Source: Liopterus haemorrhoidalis
Lineage: Eukaryota; Arthropoda; Insecta; Coleoptera; Dytiscidae
Assembly (NCBI GenBank): GCA_963971575.1
Contig: OZ020617.1
Span: 40,706,606-40,770,605, forward strand
Length of the DNA stretch: 64,000 nucleotides
Direction of reading: 5' to 3'
A program made the translations under genes and the position numbers. Of the stretch, positions 11,801 through 22,184 are shown in pieces (position 1 is the first letter of the stretch; every line of letters starts with the position of its first letter). The notes under the pieces were generated by a model, which ran no database searches, was not told the origin of the DNA, and saw only the letters and a list, made by a program, of their open reading frames with translations.

Positions 11801-12501
11801 CGGCAGAAGCTTACAGCATATTAAAAGCAGCTGAACACATAAAAACCGAGGGACAGGCAAACTCAACCTACTGTATTTGCACAGATTCCTTAAGTGTGAT
11901 CCAAAGCCTTAACCACATGTACCATAGAAATGAACGACTCATCAAAATTAAAGAACACCTACATACGGCCCACGTTGAGAAAAACATAACAACTAAAATT
12001 ATATGGATACCGGCCCATGTTGGAATCGTAGGTAATGAAATAGCCGACAGAGCAGCTAAAGAAGCTACAAACACAACTGCCATTCAGATGACCACTGAAA
12101 CCGAAGATTTTAAAAATTACCTCCATACCAAAATCGAAGATACATGGCACAACGAATGGACTCTAACCACAAACAACAAATTACGACAAATAAAAGACAA
12201 CACAAAGACTTGGGAGACCCCGAACAAAAGACAAGACCAGATTGTCATCACACGTTTAAGAATTGGACACTGCAGACTGACACACGGACATATCTTTGAA
12301 AAAGAAGAAAAACCCACTTGCGAAAAGTGCAACACGCCCATAACTGTCCAACACATCATCGAGGAATGCACTAAGTACAATACGGAACGACAAAACTTCC
12401 ACATCACACCCGACTTAAAAGTGGCCCTAGGGAAAACCATTGCAGAACTAGAAAAGACACTGTATTATAACAATGTACAAATATTAATGAAATTAATGTA
12501 A
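8821..12501 (+). CDS. LINE ORF2: endonuclease, reverse transcriptase, RNase H
   Basis: A 1226-residue polyprotein that nicks the target and reverse-transcribes the LINE RNA. The N-terminal apurinic-like endonuclease shows the catalytic QET (Glu34), GDFNSHN near residue 132 and SSIDLTF near 180. The reverse transcriptase has SYRPISL, FFDITKAYD (motif A), GVPQGEILS and FADD (669-672). RNase H has a complete acidic set: Asp963 (YTDGS), Glu996 (TAEA), Asp1022 (CTDSL) and Asp1076 (IADRA). A C-terminal CEKCNTPITVQHIIEEC knuckle follows. All catalytic residues are present and the frame is uninterrupted, so activity is plausible. The start lies six bases after the ORF1 stop. Frames on the opposite strand here are shadows. 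Confidence 0.95.
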   Translation: MEITQWNSNGYFAHLGEIQQLIQQTNTKILCLQETRLKPEQNVNIKNFTIYRKDRDTNQIASGGVAIIVENSIQANEIDIQTNLEAVAINTYLPEKTTICSLYLPPNQTVQEKDLCKLIDDLPTPFVLAGDFNSHNIIWGSTNTDTRGKLIEKILDNNDKLILLNDGSRTHLCTRTGNFSSIDLTFCDTKISPKLSWHVLPYSFTNGHFPIKITIPDPNITYNPIPKLRWNTKNANWELFRATIKNNINKSTNTTLDNNVENLANIIKIAAHEAVGIKKTHTKKRNVPWWNEECSMAVREHKKALNIYKKYNNIENLIELKKTRAKVRRLILQSKEESWRQYTNTITTTTPVKELWDKIRKVNGQKTIYQISTLFHKNQIISNPQDIANTLAKQFHNNSSNDQYQKEFQTYKHNTEMQPLTFTQENNLLNLPLTKKELTDVIKNLKTNSSPGPDDIPYELIKQLPSEAIDYILEIYNQIWKEHSYPKSWQEVTIVPILKPNKPKIDPNSYRPISLSNCLSKILQKIINNRLTWYLETNNLLDKAQCGFRHGRSTTDQLVCLENEIQYAFNDKQHLVAVFFDITKAYDTTWRRYILNTLVNNDINGNILHYVSNFLSERKFRVRSNGYLSQEETQQNGVPQGEILSVTLFLLAINSLVTHIPDPVKISLFADDLVIYTRNKNIQTLKSTMKAAIKNLETWSNHTGFQFSAQKTKAMHFTRKRVPTINLNLKISDKDIDLVEHIKFLGVTLDRQLTYNRHIQLLKKDCLGRLNILKTLGHHKWGAHRDTLLKIYTTVIESKLNYGCIVYGKSKKTHLKQLDRIQNTAVRIATGAMRTSPIKSLLCEAGIQPLSYRRKKLLISYVTNIARNPTNPAYDYIFRRNKLLNKTPLQKHTTSIFQELHSHPLPSFSRMQHGNIPPWSLYQPQINIELTTYDRSTTPEQLYRAHFKDIVKQHPASRLIYTDGSKISGETGAATVIEDNIMRYHLPETSSIFTAEAYSILKAAEHIKTEGQANSTYCICTDSLSVIQSLNHMYHRNERLIKIKEHLHTAHVEKNITTKIIWIPAHVGIVGNEIADRAAKEATNTTAIQMTTETEDFKNYLHTKIEDTWHNEWTLTTNNKLRQIKDNTKTWETPNKRQDQIVITRLRIGHCRLTHGHIFEKEEKPTCEKCNTPITVQHIIEECTKYNTERQNFHITPDLKVALGKTIAELEKTLYYNNVQILMKLM

Positions 12502-12576
12502 TCAATGTAATCAAAACAATACACACACATATTATATGTAATGCTAGTGGCCATAGTAGCCGAAGCATATTTTTTT

Positions 12577-12582
<6 letters not shown>

Positions 12583-12647
<65 letters not shown>
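12583..12647 (+). repeat. LINE poly(A) tract, 65 A
   Basis: An uninterrupted run of 65 A residues directly after the LINE 3' leader, running into the 3' target duplication. Long pure A runs decay quickly, which supports a young insertion. Confidence 0.95.
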
Positions 12648-12650
<3 letters not shown>

Positions 12651-13007
12651 TGTTGCCGTCGTTGGACGTTCGCATTGTTTGCAAAAATTAGAAGTTTCTT
12701 CTCATTTTTTCGTATTCTGCTAACTGCTAAGAAGAATAAGAACTAACACTATTAGTATTGTTATATCACAATAGATGGCGCTTATATTTTGTATACTACT
12801 TTTAATAAAAATTAAATTTTTAAGATTCCAGCGCCTCTAGCGGTAGTTTCTGAATTTCAAAGTTTAAACATCGACATCGGTAGTAGACATCGATGTTTTA
12901 TCGATACTATCACCAGCTGACCATCGATGGTAAAAACATCGATGTTTTTAAAACAAACATCGATGTTTTCGATACATCGATGTTTTTTTCCCATCCCTAG
13001 TGGTATT

Positions 13008-13594
13008 TAAGTACAAAGTTTAACTGTGTAATTTTAGTTGTAATCTAACAAAAAAATATAATTGCACACTATGTTTGTCCCGTAATTGATAGCAAATTAC
13101 GTAATGCCATTGTGTAAATTTATTGCTTAATATTTGCTACTTGTGATTTGCCTTGCCACACTATATTGATTGTTAATCTTTAAGCCGTACTTTATAAAAA
13201 AACGAAAGAAAGGCTTATGGTGAAAAGATTTTTATATGAAATGGTTCTTCTGAACTGGAAATTATTCCTTTCTTAATGGATTTTTTTTGACCTCACCTTC
13301 CAAATTTTTGGCTATCATTTTACGCCGTAGGCTGGATAGGGTTCTGAATTAAATTGCACAGTCCTGATAAAAATTCTGAGATAGCGTCAGTGGCAATTGA
13401 ACCCGCGTCCATATGTTTCATAGAAAACCTTATTACCAAGGAAGCAAAACATCTATTTATGAATGAGGTTCCAATATAGCGCGATAGAGTGATCTCAGTA
13501 GTGCAGAGGAAGCAACCATGTTTTTCGTTCCCAAAGGTCCCACGCACGAATTCCGACGAAGACTGTTTATATTAAATGTTTATAAAATTCTCAC
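13008..13594. other. Intergenic or intron, no gene recognised
   Basis: A 75-codon open stretch on the - strand (13320-13547) has no pattern I can place and does not continue the transporter exon just upstream of it on that strand. It would lie in the intron after that exon. Confidence 0.4.
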
Positions 13595-13827
13595 CTGAAA
13601 ACTATTGAATAGATAGAAGAAACACCAGGTTATGATGACATTGTAGTACAGCGCAACGAAGAAGGTGACGATACAGGAAGCTATACCGATGCCACCCAAC
13701 CAGGGGTGGATAGTGTTCCAGACACCTAGAGATCCCAGTCGCATCTTCTGTCCGATCCCCAGTTCGATGAGGAACAAGGGGATACCTTCCAAGACCAACA
13801 TAATGGCGAAAGGAATCAGGAAAGCAC
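13595..13827 (-). CDS. SLC6-family neurotransmitter/amino-acid transporter, single exon
   Basis: The 233-nt open exon encodes [20 protein letters not shown] and, further on, [36 protein letters not shown] and [11 protein letters not shown]. This is the TM2-TM3 region of sodium-coupled SLC6 transporters, which carry amino acids or neurotransmitters across the plasma membrane. EGIPLFxxELxIGQ followed by a GSLGVW-type stretch is closest, from memory, to the SLC6A15-20 (B0AT/XTRP) group. Splice sites fit: TTACAG before the exon and GTGAGA after TCTTTTCAG on the - strand. I found no neighbouring SLC6 exon in this window, so the gene either has very long introns or this is an isolated exon. The exon itself shows no damage. 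Confidence 0.8.
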
Positions 13828-14457
13828 CTGTAACAAAAACATAATTATATAAATACAGTTAACAAACATTTACCAAATAACTGGACAGACATACATGCTG
13901 ATTCATACAAAATAAAGTAGTTATGTCGAACTAATAAAAAATACATATTAATCATGATTTTTTTTTCCAAAAGAAAATCTCAATTATATTTCTGGTTGCA
14001 GCACCTCCATTCAAGGTTTCCATGAGCCGCCACTGGTACCCGGTATGGAATAAGAATAAAAACATATTTACTCTCCAACATATTTACACTCAAACATATT
14101 TATTCCTATAATTTCACTTTCACAGCTATGTAACAATAACATTAAATACCCTCTACCTACGTTCTAAAATTCAACACCGCGGCGCTACGATTTTAAATTT
14201 ATTTCCCTATTTCATTTATATTTATATATTTTTTATATTCCATTTTTAGTGTTATATATTTCTTTACATGTAAGAATATTAGTAAACACAATAATAATAA
14301 CTCATTATGTTTCAATTTTTCACTCCAAAAAAAATGTCTATAGTGGGTCTAAATCTAATGTGAGGATATATAATTTTATATGCGGCCCGCGGAGTTATGA
14401 TGCATTTCCAAAGTGGCCCGCAAGATCATTTGGGTTGGCAACCCCTGCTCTACAGGG
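13828..14457. other. Non-coding, with a hAT-like terminal fragment
   Basis: Around 14384-14449, GCGGCCCGCGGAG, GTGGCCCGC and GGTTGGCAACCCCTG form the outer end of a common hAT-type MITE (pattern GCGGCCCGC ... GGTTGCCNACCCCTG). A related end is at 20722-20790. At 14034 the sequence ATGAGCCGCCACTG resembles another hAT end. No gene seen. Confidence 0.5.
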
Positions 14458-15398
14458 TAGGGATGGGAAAACATCGATGTTTGTTTTAAAAACATCGATG
14501 TTTTTACCATCGATGGTCAGATGGCGATAGTATCGATAAAACATCGATGTCTACTACCGATGTCGATGTTTAAACTTTGAAATTCGGAAACTACTGCTAG
14601 AGCGCTAGAGACTTAAAATTTTAATTTTTATTAATATTAGTACACAAAATATAAGCGCCATCTATTGTGATATAACAATGCTAATAGTGTTAGTTATTAT
14701 TCTTTTTAGCACTTAGCAGAATAAGAAAAAAATAAGAAGAAACTTTTTTACTAATATTTAACTAATTTTTGCAAACAATGCAACGACCAACGACGCCAAC
14801 AAACTTGTTGCTTTTTGTGTCTTGTTGACACTTTTCCAGTTGTTATTCCTCCAATCCCTGGAATTACCGTATTGGGAAATATAATTATAATTTATTTATT
14901 AATAAAACTATTATTAGGATTATTATATTGTAATTTTAGTGTAAAATTAATATTAGGATTGCTATGTTAGTGTTATAAAAAATGTAATATGTATTTCAAT
15001 TTAAAAAAGTGAAAAAAAAGTGTATGATAGTATGTTATTTTTATATTAAATAATATAAAATTAACATTAAGACTACTATATTAGTATTATAATAAAATGC
15101 AATATTTCATTTTAGAAATGTAAAAATAGTAGGAACAAATTAGGATTATTATATTGGATAATGTTAATGTGAAATTAATTACTATTAAAAAAGAATATTT
15201 CTATTTAAAAATCTAATAAATGCTTTTTGTGTATAAGTTACATTTTCTCGTATTTTATCTTTACATTATTAAATAAAATCTATATAATATAAATAAATAG
15301 TATGTTTTTCCTTCGAAGTTTTTTCAACATCGATAGTAAGGTGACGATGTTAACATTGATGTTAAATATCAATGTTTTGCCTTCGATGTACAACCCTA
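14458..15398. mobile_element. hAT-type non-autonomous element, copy 2 (inverted, no LINE)
   Basis: Starts TAGGGATGGGAAAACATCG and ends CGATGTACAACCCTA, flanked by the 8-bp direct repeat CTACAGGG (14450-14457 and 15399-15406). It is 941 bp and matches copy 1 in reverse orientation. Around 14790-14870 it holds the uninterrupted version of the site where the LINE entered copy 1, and it lacks both MITE pieces found there. Each copy has its own target duplication, so they are independent insertions. Confidence 0.88.
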
Positions 15399-15406
15399 CT
15401 ACAGGG

Positions 15407-16340
15407 TACCTCGGTCATTAACAAGAAAGTTAATGACCAAAATCATCCGGAGAATTGATTTAATAAATAGCTTTTTCTAAACATTAATATCAAAACGAAC
15501 CTTTCATTCTATATAAACACATCAAATTAATTAGTTCTTGGCAACTTCCATTTAAATAATTGCATAAACTTTGTTTAGAACTAAATGCATAAACAATTCT
15601 GTTTATTTGTACGAAAAACTTGTACCAAATGAAGATAGGCTTATTTACGTGACCTGATATCGATTGACCTATATTGAAAGTTTTCTGTGCTTTTACTCAA
15701 ACAAACTGACATTGTGCACACAGCATCTTGATGGATGTGCAAATATTGATGCAAATTAATTACACAAGAGAGTTCTGTTCAAGGAAGAACATGCATACAT
15801 GTAATATATTGTTACTGAATAATAAAATGACATCTATTTAAAAACCGACAAGGTGTATTTTATGTTGCTCTTGACATATTGTTATTCGGAGTAAAATGTG
15901 TCACGTGACTTACAATGATGCCAAAAACTTAGCGCCATTGACATGTGTGAAGGATAATCAGATACAAACTGGGTTAAATTTTATTGCAAAAATATATTTA
16001 TTAAAATTACATTAAGGGTAGAACAAACAACAAAATTAACTACACTTTTAATATTGAAATTAATTACACAGCCAAACAAAATGAATTTTTTGGCTTGGTG
16101 CCGGAAAAGTAAGAACTGATTTTGGATATTTTTGATGTGCGGATTCCAAAAATTGCTGTTTTTTTTTTTTTCTTAGCAGCTCTAGTTTTTGAGATACAGG
16201 CTAATTAATTTTAGTTCTGATAACAGGCAAAAATAATGAAATAATGACATCTTTAGAAGCCAAATTGAAGTTTCTTACCTAGAATTAGAATCTAATTAGC
16301 CAGTTTGAGTTACTTGGTATTACCTATGAGTGTAAAACCG
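15407..16340. other. Intergenic, AT-rich
   Basis: No gene recognised. The last part (about 16080-16340) is probably an eroded upstream portion of the coding relic that follows. Confidence 0.4.
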
Positions 16341-16985
16341 GACCTGGCTATAAAAAAAGTATGAAGAACATCAGTGGGTGATTAGTGTCGATCTAGAAAT
16401 CTGCGAAAGAGAAAATCATATTTCCACCCTTGCATATCAAGTTGGGGCCTATGAAGCTATTTGTGAAGACTTTAAATCGAGATGGACTTTGTTTTGGCTA
16501 CTTGGCTCGTAAATTTCCTGGGATTAGCACGGAAAAACTGAAAGCCGGAATATTTGATGCTCCTCAAGATAAGGCAGCTTATTAAAGATACAAAATTTAC
16601 CGCATCAATGAACGAGATTGAATCTAATGCTTGGTATTTATTTGTTCAAGTAATACAAAATTTTCTTGGAAATCAGAAGGCAGAGAATTACATAGAATTA
16701 GTGGAAAATATGCTTTCCAACTTTAATATTCTCGGTTTTAACATGAGCATAAAAGTTCACTACCTCCACAACCACTTAGATCGGTTTGCAGAAAACCTAG
16801 GTGATTTTAGTGAAGAACAAGGGGAAACATTCCATCATGATATTAAAACTATGGAAGATCGATATCAAGGAAGATGGGATAGCCACATGATGGCCGACTA
16901 CTGTTGGAGTCTTCAGTCAGACTGTCCTGGAAAACTCCATGCTAGAAAGTCGTATAAAAGAAAATTTTTAAGTGATAAGTGCTGA
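16341..16985 (+). pseudogene. C-terminal part of a multi-copy arthropod protein of unknown function
   Basis: An open stretch at 16554-16985 encodes 143 residues, including NEIESNAWYLFVQVIQNFLG, MSIKVHYLHNHLDRF, SEEQGETFHHDIKTMEDRYQ, then GRWDSHMMADYCW. Just upstream in another frame comes LHIKLGPMKLFVKTLNRDG and LARKFPGISTEKLKAGIFDA; the two join with a one-base shift near 16565. I recognise this combination as a protein family present in many near-copies in insect and cnidarian genomes, usually annotated as uncharacterised. Its copy number suggests it travels with a transposon, but I cannot name the function or the element. The rest of the protein is missing. Confidence 0.6.
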
Positions 16986-17474
16986 ATGTATATTTATCTA
17001 CTTTGTGAAATAAATACCTTACTTTGCATTTTTTGTTTTTTTAACTGGCAGTTGGAGCAAATAGTAATAGTAATGACGTGAAATGTACATAAGTTAAAAT
17101 ATAAGATTATTTTATTCTAAAAGAGGCCAATATCAAAAACTAGATCTGATAGACCAAATCTGACGATTATTTTGGTCTCTGCACCCAAAAATTATCTACA
17201 AACAGTTAAGAAATCGCGGGCACCATAATGTCTGTTGGGATGTGTTATAATAGAACATAAGTTAAATAGTTTCGTATTTTAAAGTTTTAAACACTCACAA
17301 AAAAAAACTTGGAAACCATAGCAACCCTCATCCCTTACCGCATCTGCACTGCGCATGTCGCACTCACAAGCTGGGCACAGTGATGCCCCGTTACAGCAAA
17401 ATTAGAGTAAAATAATGCATACAACTTTGTTGAACAGAATATATTTAGTCTAGAAACACCGGGTTTATCTAATA
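16986..17474. other. Intergenic, nothing recognised
   Basis: No coding pattern or repeat that I can name. Bases 17467-17474 (ATCTAATA) are the target duplication of the next element. Confidence 0.4.
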
Positions 17475-18324
17475 CAGCGGTTCCTAACTGGTGTCCCCGG
17501 AACCCTAGGGTTACGCTAAAAATTTTCGGGGTCACTTGTGAAATTTTCTAATTTTATACAAAGATTTCCACACTCATAAGTCTATGATATCCATGAAACT
17601 TTAGTAATATAAAATATTGAAATTAGTATTTGATATAGTTTTTAATATGTACTTTTTATGTACGCGTTTTTATTTATTTGTTCAGAACAAGCGCTTTAAA
17701 ACGCGCGGGAACGCAGTGCCGAATATACATTAATAATATACCGTGTGATCATTATTTCTTGTCCGTTACAAAAAAATCAAAACTGTATTCTAATTCACAG
17801 CTGAAAATCCCATTTTAACAAAAAACCAATCAGATTACTTCGTTTGCCCGAACTCATCCGAGGAACAACGAAAATATGTGTTGCTAACTTAATATCTGTT
17901 GTCAACTCATTGGCGTGTAAAGGAAAATAGTGTTAATTTAATAATCAATTCGTATAAGGTAATAAAAATAGAATGAACGCCTATGTGTACATGTCCTTGG
18001 AAATAAAATTCTGTCAAGTACTGCATAACGGTCAAAATTTGATGATCCCTCTGTACGATTAAGCCAGATCTTGAGAAAATTATACAGGATAAAAAGAAAC
18101 TCAGTATTCCACATTAAAAAATTATCCTACTACTGTAATTTTCCTTATAATGTTTTTCTTTTTTAATAATTTGAGTTTTGTTTGTAGTTTCGAATTTTTG
18201 TTTAATAAATAAAGCATTATACAACATTCATTCCGTTTATTATTTAATATAAATTAATAAGGGTTCCAAAAATATGTAACATGTTTAGAAGGGTTCCGCG
18301 TTAAAATAAAGTTGGGAACCGCTG
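17475..18324. mobile_element. hAT-type non-autonomous element
   Basis: Begins CAGCGGTTCCTAACTGGTG and ends AAGTTGGGAACCGCTG, giving inverted ends of about 14 bp. It is flanked by ATCTAATA (17467-17474) and ATCTATTA (18325-18332), an 8-bp duplication with one mismatch. An internal segment (17780-17880, with AATTCACAGCTGAAAATCCC) recurs at 63077-63165. No transposase is visible. Confidence 0.8.
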
Positions 18325-18429
18325 ATCTATTATATAATAAGCTTCTTCAGGTGCAAAAATATACATAACTACAATAATACAAAGTTCTATACAATATATT
18401 ATAATGTAATCAACTAACCTAGTGTGATA

Positions 18430-18800
18430 AAATAGTATATTGTGCAACTAGCGCGGAATGCCATATATTCCGCACGAGAATAAAGATGAAATAATTCAAG
18501 TGCGAAATATGCATTCTGCCCGTGTTGCTCACTATGCTTTTCTTCCGATTACCATTTTTCAATAAATAATCAAGAAAATACAACTATGGTTAACAGCCAT
18601 TAATGCGCGCGCAGCCAGTACGGGAATGAAAATTCTCGAAAACTGCACACGCGCATTGCTGCAAATTTATTTATTCCCGCACAGTGCACATGCGCATTGG
18701 GCGAATATCGTTTCCGCATCGCCTACGCGCGCATGTGGGTGACATGCGAAATTAAGCTAATTTTCTGTGAACTAACAGTATCGAAATGAGACAGTTCCAT
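18430..18800. repeat. Interspersed repeat with GC-rich core, copy 1
   Basis: Contains TTAATGCGCGCGCAGCCAGT, TGCACATGCGCATTGG and CGCGCGCATGTGGGTGACA. The same order of motifs is found inverted at 35095-35400. The CG-rich core stands out from the AT-rich surroundings. Probably a MITE; the ends were not defined. Confidence 0.65.
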
Positions 18801-19609
18801 AGTAGTTGTAGGAAAAATAATTTCTCCACGACCACTATAGAATTTACCAATTCTAAAACCAATTTTGACTACAGAAAGTTAATATTCTAACACACGAGTT
18901 GGAATGTTATTCTAAAGCACTTATCTTCTTATGCATTTTATTATATAACTTCCTAAACAGTACTAAAATGGTTGCCGATGTGCGAAAAATTAAATTAAAA
19001 TTAACAAATAATAAATAATAACAAATAAGTTTAATTAATTAATTAATTTGTTATGTAATATACATTATTTGTTAAGATAAAATGTTTGTTAAAATAATTA
19101 TTTAAACTTTTTTTTTTTCTTTCTGGTGGTCGTGGAGAAAGTAGGGTCTGTGACTCGGCTTTTCTCATTCCAACCTTGTTACAGAATATACTATTACATC
19201 ATAACGTAGTGCATCATATGTTGATCATGGAGTGAATGTATTCATCAATGACTTCCACTTTAGCACATAAAGAAGCCAATAATCTATTGGTGAAACGTAT
19301 CTGTACTAATATATAAATTAGTTCGCGTGCGTGTATGTAAATAAAAATTGATGTGAAGTGTGAACATTCACACATTTCACGGTTTCGCAGGTATAAAATA
19401 AGTGAAGGCGGTATGCTGAGTGTGTAGGACAAATTTTACTTTGTAGTAATTACGGCAAAATGAACGATATTTTTAAAATAATTTATCGTCTGTTAATCAT
19501 ATAATAAGACTGGTTATTAAATTTACGCTCTTAAAAATTAAATACAACATTTGTCAAAATATAACTAGAATTTTGACAAAATAATTTCAACATAATAAAA
19601 ATGCAAAAA
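18801..19609. other. Intergenic, very AT-rich
   Basis: No gene seen. TTAATTAATTAATTAATT-type simple sequence near 19030. Confidence 0.4.
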
Positions 19610-19720
19610 AAAAAACAATTCACTGCGTACTCGAACTCGAAACCCTTCGTTTTCCAGCGCAGTTTAGCTTACGACACCAGTGCTCTAACCCATTACGCTA
19701 TCGCACGCCTTGCATGTGAG
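19610..19720 (-). repeat. tRNA-derived SINE-like relic
   Basis: On the - strand it reads TAGCGTAATGGGTTAGAGCAC, resembling a polymerase III A box. About 40 bases on comes GGTTTCGAGTTCGAGTAC, resembling a B box with one extra base. The spacing is that of a tRNA, but stems are imperfect, so this is a SINE head or degenerate tRNA rather than a working tRNA gene. Confidence 0.5.
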
Positions 19721-19739
19721 TGTCTTACATTGGTATAAC

Positions 19740-20330
19740 TTTTGTACTTTGTGAACCAAAAACCACAAAAAATGCGTTATTTTCCGAAAACATATCAAAA
19801 TTTTCTGTTGTACTATTTCGGTTCACACCAATATACATTACTTAGAATTTTTTTAGATTTTTAGTTTAAACCATCTGGGCTACAGGGTGTGGGACAAAAA
19901 TGTTTTTGCACAATTTTGGCAAAAATCGCATCAAAATAATTTATTTTGCAAAAATAAAAATTTGATCGTTAATCCACGTACTAAGGGCTTTCATTTGATA
20001 CCCAACTCAGAATTTAAAAAAAATATTTTTGTTTTCGATGAGCACATATTTGTTTATATTTTTAGGGGGGTATGTTTTTCAGATGTTTTAGTATTTTTCC
20101 TATGTGCGGGTCAAAGAGTTGTATAAGCATGCCAAATTTCAACTCTCTAGGTTTAGCCGTTTGGCTACAATTTTTACCGAACAGACAGACAGACAGACGA
20201 CAAAATGACGGTATAAGGGTTTTTTGGTCATACCTACAAAACCCTAAAAAGAATGGCTGTACCGATTTAAAAATTAAATACACCACCTGTTTTTATGACA
20301 CTCAGGGTCCCTGATTTTTTGTAAAAATAA
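19740..20330. repeat. Interspersed repeat family, copy 1
   Basis: It includes GTTAATCCACGTACTAAGGG, TTTCATTTGATACCCAACTC, CACATATTTGTTTATATTTT and ACAGACAGACAGAC. The same motifs in the same order are at about 61600-61930, and the opening part (GTACTATTTCGGTTCA) recurs at 63270-63360. Family not identified; no coding capacity. Confidence 0.65.
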
Positions 20331-22170
20331 TTAAAATCAAGCAAAATACTTTAAATTATATGAAAATAATTCTCTAAAAACCTAAATGCTTAGAAAACCT
20401 AAATGGTTAATTGTTCTTAATTATCGTACGAGACGTAAAAAAAATCTTCACTTCTAAACTAGAGTGATAACAAAAAAGTTCCTCTGAAAAACTGTGAAAT
20501 TCAAATATATTTCCTAAAAACACTATAATCAAGTGTTTTTGAGTTGGGGGGGGGATCAAGCCCGTGAGTTTAATTAGAAAATGTAATGTTAACTTTTCTT
20601 ATCCAGCGTAACCAACACACTGCTGCATTAGTCTTCTTACACACTAGGCGTATTTATATCGACGTAAATACTTGTAAACCGGCACAGACAAGCAGACAAA
20701 AATAGAAATTACAAGTGGAAGTACGGCCCGCTATAAAATGTTGTTACTGAATAAGGCCCGCGACGTGAAAAAGGTTGCCTACCCCTGCTGTAAACTATCC
20801 AATATTTCAGTCTTATTCAATAACTATATATTCCTAGTATTTAAATTACAATTGAATTAATCACAATCTAGTGACACATTGTTATTAATGTAGGCATAAA
20901 TGCATCGAGTACAATTAGGTTGACTTTGGCCCTGATGCGACAATGACGCACGGGATCAAGGTACTTGAAACCGTAAAGGTCAGTAGAGCAACATCCAACA
21001 TGTTAATTGGATAAGCAAATGAAAACCCTCAATGTTACAAATAGAGAATTAATAGGAAATAGATTGATATGTAGATTGATTGAAAAAGGTTTCTATTTAT
21101 TTATTAAAACACTGGTTTAGACATATCCATTTTATTATGTTAATTTTTTATATTGTTACCTTTTAACCTGTTAACTTTTATACAGATGATTCCCTTAATA
21201 TTTTTCAAGGTAACTATCAATTATGTTTTGTAAACTATGCGAGTTATTGCGTCTAAACATATCTAAGTTACTTGTGTAATAAAACGCTGCATTTTCGTAA
21301 TTAGGTGATATTTATCATGATAATTGACTAGCGGAACTATGTTAAACGGAGCCAGGGACGTAGCCAGGGGGGGGGTATAGGGGGCATTTGCCCCCCCCCC
21401 CCCAGGATAGTTTACCTTATATAAAATATAATTTAGGTTGTTAGAAGTTTTCTTCATCGGAGGTGAAGAAAATTTATAAATTTACCAGACTTTTATTATT
21501 TAATATACTACAAAAGACCTAGAATAGGAGTCGGCAACCTGCGGCTCCGGAGCCGCATTCGGCCCTTTTAGAAAATTTTGTGGCTCTTTGAAAATTGGTT
21601 GGTTTTTATTTTAATATAATCTATTTTTTAATTTTCAACTTTCTGCTTGTACTATACAGGTTTTGTATTTTTCAGAATGTTTTACGGTGCAATTCACGCC
21701 CGGTAATTCCTCGAGTTACTGCATATTCCCTTTTAGAAAAAGTTATTTGTTTCGGAAAAAAGTTATCTGTATTTGTGAATGATTTACGTGCAAAAACATT
21801 TTTACATTTTATTAATTTACAAAAACATGTTATTACTGCATTTTTTTTTTTTTTTTTGCACAAACTATTGGTCACATGCAATAAAGCTTTTCGAGATAGA
21901 TTTAAAGAGTTTAGAAAATATAAAGCTACACTAGTTTTTTTGACAAAACCAATTGAAGTAGATTGTAGCAATTACATTTATCACCTTCAATTAGTGGTTT
22001 ATGGAATTTGAAATCCACAGGTTTATGGAATTACATATTTTTAAAACTTAATTCTGAACTGGAAAATTTAGAAAGAAAATTTAGAGAACTTAGAGGTCAT
22101 CTCTGAGTTCAATGACCGGACAATATGATGTGTTTTTTATTAATTTTAAAATTGTTATTTTATATCGTGA
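20331..22170. other. Non-coding with fragments of hAT-type ends
   Basis: No gene recognised. 20722-20790 holds GGCCCGC repeats ending GGTTGCCTACCCCTGCTG, a hAT-type terminus. 21345-21415 has ACGTAGCCAGGGGGGGGGT and a C14 run, another terminal type. 21510-21590 has AGTCGGCAACCTGCGGCTCC, a third. None has a visible partner end. Confidence 0.5.
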
Positions 22171-22184
22171 CTATTAACTAAGCT

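Larger units (their letters stand above)
7112..12642 (+). mobile_element. Full-length I-group LINE, apparently intact
   Basis: A non-LTR retrotransposon of about 5.5 kb: a 368-bp 5' leader, ORF1 (7480-8814), ORF2 (8821-12501), a short 3' leader and a 65-A tract. It is flanked by a 13-bp direct repeat AAAAAGGGTGTTG (7099-7111 and about 12643-12655). Presence of an RNase H domain in ORF2 and a CCHC knuckle in ORF1 point to the I group (I, LOA or Outcast-like); jockey elements lack RNase H. Two open ORFs, a perfect target duplication and an uninterrupted A tail indicate a recent insertion. Its target was hAT copy 1. Confidence 0.92.
6268..12999. mobile_element. hAT-type non-autonomous element, copy 1, split by a LINE
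   Basis: The element starts TAGGGTTGTACATCGAAGG and ends CATCCCTA, flanked by the 8-bp direct repeat GTGGTATT (6260-6267 and 13000-13007), a hallmark of hAT transposition. Both ends are thick with ATCGATGTT motifs. Removing the LINE and one target duplication leaves about 1.19 kb. An inverted copy sits at 14458-15398. Copy 1 also carries two Harbinger-like MITE pieces (6587-6764, 6910-7047). No transposase is encoded. Confidence 0.85.

Noticed and set aside
13320..13547. 75-codon open stretch on the - strand next to the SLC6 exon
   Set aside because: It does not match the expected continuation of SLC6 proteins and has no splice acceptor that fits the phase. Treated as chance or unknown transposon debris.
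2746..14047. hAT-like ends CAGTGGTGGCTCG (2746) and GAGCCGCCACTG (ending near 14047) as one very large element
   Set aside because: The flanking octamers (GGTCCATC and GTACCCGG) do not match, so there is no target duplication to join them. They are more likely two separate remnants.
21595..22011. 138-codon open stretch with no recognised domain
   Set aside because: AT-rich, hydrophobic low-complexity translation, with an equally long frame on the opposite strand and no family pattern.
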